DNA from: JAYEID01 sp964581885
Lineage (GTDB): Bacteria; Patescibacteriota; WWE3; JAUXAW01; JAYEID01
DNA: 9,011 nucleotides
Direction: 5' to 3'
Assembly: GCA_964581885.1 (NCBI GenBank)
Contig: CAZOPS010000028.1
Span: 1 to 9,011 of the forward strand
Shown piece by piece: positions 5,560 to 9,011 of this stretch. Both the position numbers and the translations under genes were made by a program. The notes beneath the pieces were generated by a model that searched no databases, had not been told where the DNA came from, and saw only the letters and a list, made by a program, of their open reading frames with translations. How positions within the stretch are numbered: the first letter of the stretch is position 1; every line of letters begins with the position of its first letter.

Positions 5560-5568
5560 TGTTAAAAT
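5560..5568 (+). promoter_or_regulatory. Extended -10 promoter of the radical SAM gene
   Basis: TGtTAAAAT (five of six in the hexamer plus TGn) ends 10 nt before ATG 5579, giving a predicted leader of about 4 nt. No Shine-Dalgarno sequence lies between. A weak TTGTCC at 5538-5543, with a 19-bp spacer, is the only -35 candidate. Confidence 0.55.
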
Positions 5569-5578
5569 AAAAACAGTT

Positions 5579-6595
5579 ATGGCTAAAAAGGAAGCAATGC
5601 TTTACCAAAAAGTTGAAGATAATAAGGCACAATGCAATCTTTGTGCTCATCGCTGCTCAATTCCTCCTGAAAAAAAAGGGGTTTGCGGGGTTAGGGTAAA
5701 TAAAGAGGGAACACTGTACACAAAAACATACGGCAAAGTAATAACAGCGAACGCAGACCCTATTGAAAAAAAACCTCTTTTTCACTTTTTGCCAGGAACT
5801 AGCTCCTATTCTATAGCTACTGCCGGTTGTAACTTTCGCTGTAAGTTTTGTCAAAACTGGCGTATTTCACAACTTTCCAAAAAATGGAAAGGGGAGTTCC
5901 CAGGTGAGAAAATGTCGCCAGAGCCCATTGTAAAAGAGGCTAAGGGGCTAAACTGCGCTTCTATTGCTTACACCTATACTGAACCTACTATCTTCTTTGA
6001 GTACGCTTACGACACCGCTAAGCTGGCCCAAAAGGAGGGGCTCAAAAATGTATTTGTCACTAACGGATACCAAACACCAGAAACTATTGAAAAAATGGTA
6101 GGGATAATTGACGCTGCTAATATTGACCTAAAATCCTTCCGCAATAAATACTACCAAGAAATATGTGGTGCAAAACTCCAACCAGTACTAGATTCCATCC
6201 AACTGATGCGCCAAAAGGGTATCTGGATTGAAGTAACAACTCTGGTAGTTCCAGACCAAAATGATTCCAACCAAGAACTTACAGAAATTGCTGAATTCAT
6301 AGCCAGTATAGACAAAAATATTCCCTGGCATATTTCTCGCTTCCACCCCCAATACCAAATAACAGATAGCAAACCGACGCCCATGAAAACACTTGAAAAG
6401 GCGGCCCAGATAGGAAAAGTTGCTGGCTTACGCTTTATCTATCTTGGAAATATCTACCGCCACGACCTAGAAAACACATACTGCCCCCAATGCAAAGAAC
6501 TACTTATCTCCCGACAAGGGTTTAGCTCCCAAAGCCACCTCCAAAACAGCAGCTGTCCAAACTGCAACACCAAAATCCCAGGAATCTTTAAATAA
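5579..6595 (+). CDS. amrS: AmmeMemoRadiSam-system radical SAM enzyme (AmrS-like)
   Basis: A radical S-adenosylmethionine enzyme of the pyruvate-formate-lyase-activase-related group, 338 residues. The iron-sulfur motif CNFRCKFC (Cys84, Cys88, Cys91) is in TAGCNFRCKFCQNW. The N-terminal four-cysteine segment CNLCAHRCSIPPEKKGVCGVR (Cys19, 22, 26, 36) and VDPIEKKPLFHFLPG-like text (here ADPIEKKPLFHFLPG, 59-73) are hallmarks of AmrS. So are YTYTEPTIFFEY (131-142) and the C-terminal CPQC...CPNC pair (302, 305, 326, 329), a probable metal site. In many genomes this enzyme occurs with the AMMECR1-like AmrA and MEMO1-like AmrB proteins. Neither is in this window. The reaction is unknown. The gene stands alone behind its own promoter and is followed 62 bp later by DUF4349. 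Confidence 0.88.
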   Translation: MAKKEAMLYQKVEDNKAQCNLCAHRCSIPPEKKGVCGVRVNKEGTLYTKTYGKVITANADPIEKKPLFHFLPGTSSYSIATAGCNFRCKFCQNWRISQLSKKWKGEFPGEKMSPEPIVKEAKGLNCASIAYTYTEPTIFFEYAYDTAKLAQKEGLKNVFVTNGYQTPETIEKMVGIIDAANIDLKSFRNKYYQEICGAKLQPVLDSIQLMRQKGIWIEVTTLVVPDQNDSNQELTEIAEFIASIDKNIPWHISRFHPQYQITDSKPTPMKTLEKAAQIGKVAGLRFIYLGNIYRHDLENTYCPQCKELLISRQGFSSQSHLQNSSCPNCNTKIPGIFK

Positions 6596-6619
6596 TAAGA
6601 AAAAAGAGCTTGTTCTACC

Positions 6620-6648
6620 TTGACAACTTCTCCTAAATTTGGCATGCT
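6620..6648 (+). promoter_or_regulatory. Promoter of the DUF4349 gene
   Basis: A perfect -35 box TTGACA (6620-6625), a 17-bp spacer ending in TGg, and a weak -10 hexamer CATGCT (6643-6648). The -10 ends 9 nt before ATG 6658, so the leader would be only a few nucleotides long. AAGG shortly before the start is a poor Shine-Dalgarno match. The perfect -35 and TGn may compensate for the weak hexamer. Confidence 0.55.
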
Positions 6649-6657
6649 CAAGGCAGA

Positions 6658-7569
6658 ATGAAAAATAAACTTTTAAAAATGGGCTTGGGTTTGTTAGGAA
6701 CTATGCTCATCCTTTGGATTGGAATAAAAATCGGAAGAAGAACACCCCCAATCCAACCACTCAGCACAAAATACGTTTCTGATTCTAACTTAGAAACAAC
6801 CACAGTCCCACAAGCAGAAGAAGCTGTGAGACGAGGCGATTCTCAATCGGCTCAAACCGCCAATGAAATAACAAATAGCAGCATCTCCGATCGATTAGTA
6901 ATCAAAACCGGGGACCTTTCACTACTAGTAAAAGATACAGCTGGAACTGTAGAAAAGGTAAAGGAAGTAGCTCAGGAAAAGGATGGGTTTGTGCTCTCAG
7001 CCCGAACCTACTTTACAGATGAAAAAGAACAACACCTTAAGGGAAGAGTACAAATAAAAGTGCCAAGTGGTACCTTTGATGAGGCTATAAAAGAACTTAA
7101 AGACTTGGCTCTAAAAGTAACTAGCGAACAAATACAAGGGAAAGATGTTACAGAAGAATATACAGATCTGGAAAGTCGTCTTCGCAACTTAGAAGCATCG
7201 GAAGAACAGTTACTTGCACTTATGAACAGGGCGGGGGACGTTAGCGATGTTCTAGAAGTACAAAGAGAGCTAACCCAAACCAGAAGCCAAATCGAGACTA
7301 TTAAAGGACGGATGAAATACCTAGAGGAAAGCGCAGAGATGTCTACCATCACTGCCCACATTGCCACTCAAGAATCTGAACTACCAGTGGTAGAAGAAGT
7401 TTGGAAGCCACTGCAAGTTGCAAAAAATGCGCTCCGAAACACAGTAACCTTCTGGCAAACTGTAGGTTCTGCCTTTATTTGGCTCCTAGTATTTGGAACC
7501 CCATTAGCCACATTGGGGGGAGTAGGATTCTTAATTCGCAAAGCAATCCTCAAGAAAAAGAAAAAATAA
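6658..7569 (+). CDS. DUF4349 membrane protein
   Basis: A 303-residue envelope protein of the DUF4349 family, function not established. An N-terminal hydrophobic segment (about 8-24, LGLLGTMLILWIGIKIG) acts as signal anchor. A low-complexity Ser/Thr/Glu linker follows to about residue 75. The domain starts at DRLVIKTGDLSLLVKD (78-93) and contains the characteristic GRVQIKVPSGTFDEAIKEL (129-147), GKDVTEEYTDLESRLRNLEASEEQLL (161-186) and DVSDVLEVQRELTQTRSQIE. The stretch 165-225 is a probable coiled coil. A second membrane span lies at about 268-293, and the tail is polylysine, which by the positive-inside rule is cytoplasmic. Most of the protein would then be outside the membrane. The spacing to neighbours (62 bp before, 236 bp after) and its own promoter suggest a single-gene transcript. 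Confidence 0.85.
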   Translation: MKNKLLKMGLGLLGTMLILWIGIKIGRRTPPIQPLSTKYVSDSNLETTTVPQAEEAVRRGDSQSAQTANEITNSSISDRLVIKTGDLSLLVKDTAGTVEKVKEVAQEKDGFVLSARTYFTDEKEQHLKGRVQIKVPSGTFDEAIKELKDLALKVTSEQIQGKDVTEEYTDLESRLRNLEASEEQLLALMNRAGDVSDVLEVQRELTQTRSQIETIKGRMKYLEESAEMSTITAHIATQESELPVVEEVWKPLQVAKNALRNTVTFWQTVGSAFIWLLVFGTPLATLGGVGFLIRKAILKKKKK

Positions 7570-7805
7570 AGGCTTAGATATTTATGTCCTTCTACTCAAA
7601 CAATGCAATCTGAAAAGCGTTATAAACTCTTAACTTAAACCTCTTCAACTTCTCTTGGGACACCACGTACTCAGCATATTCTTTGAACAGGCTCCCGGTA
7701 TCAACACCAATACCTCGGCGACAAAAAAACAATATTAACCAGAGTCCCAAAAATAGCGCGTAACATTGATACCCCCAAAAAAAAATGATAATATTAGGTT
7801 TGCAG
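7570..7805. other. 236-bp gap between DUF4349 and trigger factor genes
   Basis: No tRNA, clear terminator or repeat was found. On the minus strand an open frame from 7846 to 7592 reads through this gap. Its last 40 or so residues (CRRGIGVDTGSLFKEYAEYV and following) look more protein-like than a random frame, but its beginning overlaps the trigger factor start and promoter and it has no supported start codon. It may be a decayed gene end or chance. The right edge holds the trigger factor promoter. Confidence 0.4.
7766..7794 (+). promoter_or_regulatory. Trigger factor promoter
   Basis: TTGATA (7766-7771, five of six matches to TTGACA) and a 17-bp spacer ending in TGa lead to TAATAT (7789-7794). 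The -10 ends 11 nt before ATG 7806, predicting a leader of about 5 nt. An in-frame ATG at 7785 lies upstream of this -10 box and so cannot be part of the transcript. This selects 7806 as the start. Confidence 0.6.
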
Positions 7806-8696
7806 ATGAAAATAAAAACAGAAAACTTAGAAGACGGGAAGGTCAAGCTTACAATTACCGTAGGAACAGAACAAGTAAATGATGCTGTCCAGAACGCTTT
7901 AACAGAGCTAGGTAAAGAGCTTGAAATAGAAGGATTTAGAAAAGGGACAGCACCATTAGAAAAAGTACGTAAGCACGTAGACCAGGGAAAATTAAATGGA
8001 AAAGTTATTAACTTGCTTATCCCCCAAGCTTATATGGAGGCTATTAAGCAAGAGGAACTAAAACCTGCAACAAATCCTAAGATTGAGATAAAAAAGTTTG
8101 CAGAAGGAAATGAGCTTATTTTTGAAGCGCTTATTTGCGAAATGCCAGAAGTAGATTTAGGAAATTGGAAAGAGGCAATAAAAGACCTAGCAAACAAACC
8201 AAAGATTGAAACTGCTGCAACATTGACTGAGGCCGAATCTAAAGCGAACAAAGAGGAGGAAGCTAAAAAGGAAAAAATATCAGCGCAAGATATCCTTGCT
8301 GCAATTAGAGAAAAAACAAAAATCAAAATTCCAAAAATGATTATTGACAATGAGGTAAACCGAATGCTGAGTCAGTTGTATGATCAACTAGATTCTCTTG
8401 ATCTTTCACCAGAAGAATACTTGGAAAATAGAGGAAAGACCAAGAAAGAGCTTAGAAAAGAATACGAGGAACTAGCAACTAGAACCTTAGAAAACGAATT
8501 TATTCTAAAAGAGCTTATTGAAGAACTTGATATAAAAGTAGAGGAAAAAGAGATTCAGGAAGCACTTGACGCCATACCTGACGAAAAAGCAAAGGGAGAA
8601 ATGGATACACCTGCTAACAAATCCTATATAAAGTCTATTCTTAAAAAGAATAAGGCTGTTGAAAAGCTCCTTGAACTAGCTGGAGTCAAGAACTAA
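7806..8696 (+). CDS. tig: Trigger factor lacking the PPIase domain
   Basis: A ribosome-bound chaperone that receives nascent chains at the exit tunnel. The 296-residue protein (from MKIKTENLEDG, the usual family start) has the N-terminal ribosome-binding domain (1-115) with the signature loop GFRKGTAP (43-50). The lysine usual at position 6 of that motif (GFRKGK) is Thr here. After VDLGNW (117-121) there is only a charged Lys/Glu-rich linker of about 35 residues (TLTEAESKANKEEEAKKEK) where the FKBP-type prolyl isomerase domain normally sits. The C-terminal, SurA-like helical chaperone domain follows (160-293), with IPKMIIDNEVNRML and SPEEYLENRGKTKKELRKEYEE. Typical trigger factors are about 430 residues, so the protein is a natural domain-loss form and not a frameshift. 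It precedes clpP by 68 bp, the usual tig-clpP order. Confidence 0.92.
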   Translation: MKIKTENLEDGKVKLTITVGTEQVNDAVQNALTELGKELEIEGFRKGTAPLEKVRKHVDQGKLNGKVINLLIPQAYMEAIKQEELKPATNPKIEIKKFAEGNELIFEALICEMPEVDLGNWKEAIKDLANKPKIETAATLTEAESKANKEEEAKKEKISAQDILAAIREKTKIKIPKMIIDNEVNRMLSQLYDQLDSLDLSPEEYLENRGKTKKELRKEYEELATRTLENEFILKELIEELDIKVEEKEIQEALDAIPDEKAKGEMDTPANKSYIKSILKKNKAVEKLLELAGVKN

Positions 8697-8764
8697 AACT
8701 AACTTTTTCTTCATTACAGAAACAAAAATCGGATTGAACTTTGTAATTTGTAATCTAACTCATT

Positions 8765-9011
8765 ATGTATTTACCAATGGTTGTTGAAAAATCAGGGGGG
8801 AGTGAAAGAGCGTATGATATCTATTCACGCCTCCTAAAAGAACGAATTGTGTTTGTGGCCGGACCTTTGAACGCCGCCAATGCCAACACAATCATTGCCC
8901 AACTGCTTTACCTGCAAAGCGTTGATCCCAAAAAAGATATAAAAATGTATATCAACACGCCAGGCGGCTCTGCCTATGCAGGAATGGCAATTTACGACAC
9001 AGTAAGAACTC
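8765..9011 (+). CDS. clpP: ATP-dependent Clp protease proteolytic subunit, 5' part
   Basis: The first 82 residues of ClpP, the serine peptidase that forms the tetradecameric chamber used with ClpX or ClpC. The start MYLPMVVEKSGGSERAYDIY matches the usual (L)VPMVVEQ..RGERAYDIYSRLL opening, including the N-terminal loop region. LLKERIVFVAGPL, NTIIAQLLYLQ and the oxyanion-strand segment YINTPGGSAYAGMAIYDT follow. The second residue of the common NSPGGS motif is Thr here. The catalytic Ser, His and Asp lie beyond the window end. ATG 8765 fits the family better than the internal ATG 8777. No Shine-Dalgarno sequence or convincing promoter was found in the 68-bp gap after tig, so co-transcription with tig is likely. 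Confidence 0.95.
   Translation, partial: MYLPMVVEKSGGSERAYDIYSRLLKERIVFVAGPLNAANANTIIAQLLYLQSVDPKKDIKMYINTPGGSAYAGMAIYDTVRT

Noticed and set aside
7008..7367. 119-codon minus-strand open frame inside the DUF4349 gene
   Set aside because: It is the antisense shadow of a conserved coding region, with Ser/Leu-rich low-complexity translation.
7785..7805. ATG start adding seven residues to trigger factor
   Set aside because: It lies upstream of the -10 box, and the family start MKIKTENLE matches ATG 7806.
8030..8350. 106-codon minus-strand open frame inside the trigger factor gene
   Set aside because: Antisense shadow of the Lys/Glu-rich linker region. The hydrophobic Ser/Ile/Phe composition is the expected artefact.
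1..9011. CRISPR array, toxin-antitoxin pair or defence island
   Set aside because: No regularly spaced repeats, cas-like genes or small toxin-like gene pairs were found in any frame.

Overview
The window looks like a chromosomal segment of a small-genome Candidate Phyla Radiation (Patescibacteria) bacterium, possibly Microgenomates-like. This is an inference from gene style, not a lineage assignment. The indications are moderate-to-low GC, short genes, a trigger factor without its prolyl-isomerase domain, a DUF4349 membrane protein, an AmmeMemoRadiSam-type radical SAM enzyme, a RAYT-type transposase and almost no Shine-Dalgarno sequences. TGA is used as a stop (rhomboid and metallo-hydrolase genes) and is never needed as a sense codon, so the standard bacterial code applies.

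Layout. 1-177 is the 3' end of an unrecognised gene, converging on a mannose-1-phosphate guanylyltransferase (minus, 184-1263). The 385 bases from 1264 to 1648 hold no protein gene but are densely built. They contain overlapping divergent promoters, a structured RNA that opens with an exact 17-nt copy of the 5' end of the following tRNA, a hairpin plus U-tract that looks like a terminator, and tRNA-Leu(UAG) with encoded CCA (1478-1564). Next comes a Y1/RAYT transposase (1649-2416) bracketed by two perfect 11-bp-stem hairpins. Then follow a rhomboid protease (minus), a HAD hydrolase (plus), and a minus-strand pair of metallo-beta-lactamase-fold hydrolase and DUF362 protein. A divergent intergenic region with a possible second small RNA leads to a plus-strand series: AmrS-like radical SAM enzyme, DUF4349 protein, trigger factor and the start of clpP, cut by the window end.

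How it works together. The tig-clpP pairing is the usual protein folding and quality-control neighbourhood. ManC would supply GDP-mannose for surface glycans. The rhomboid and DUF4349 proteins are membrane proteins. The rest are solitary enzymes without an evident shared pathway.

The most notable patterns are two. First, the tRNA-Leu leader mimics its own tRNA's 5' end and can fold in two mutually exclusive ways. Second, there is a recurring promoter layout. For six protein genes a -10 element, mostly of extended TGn type and in three cases with a -35 box at exactly 17 bp, ends only 6-11 nt before the start codon. This implies leaderless or nearly leaderless mRNAs and settles several start-codon choices.
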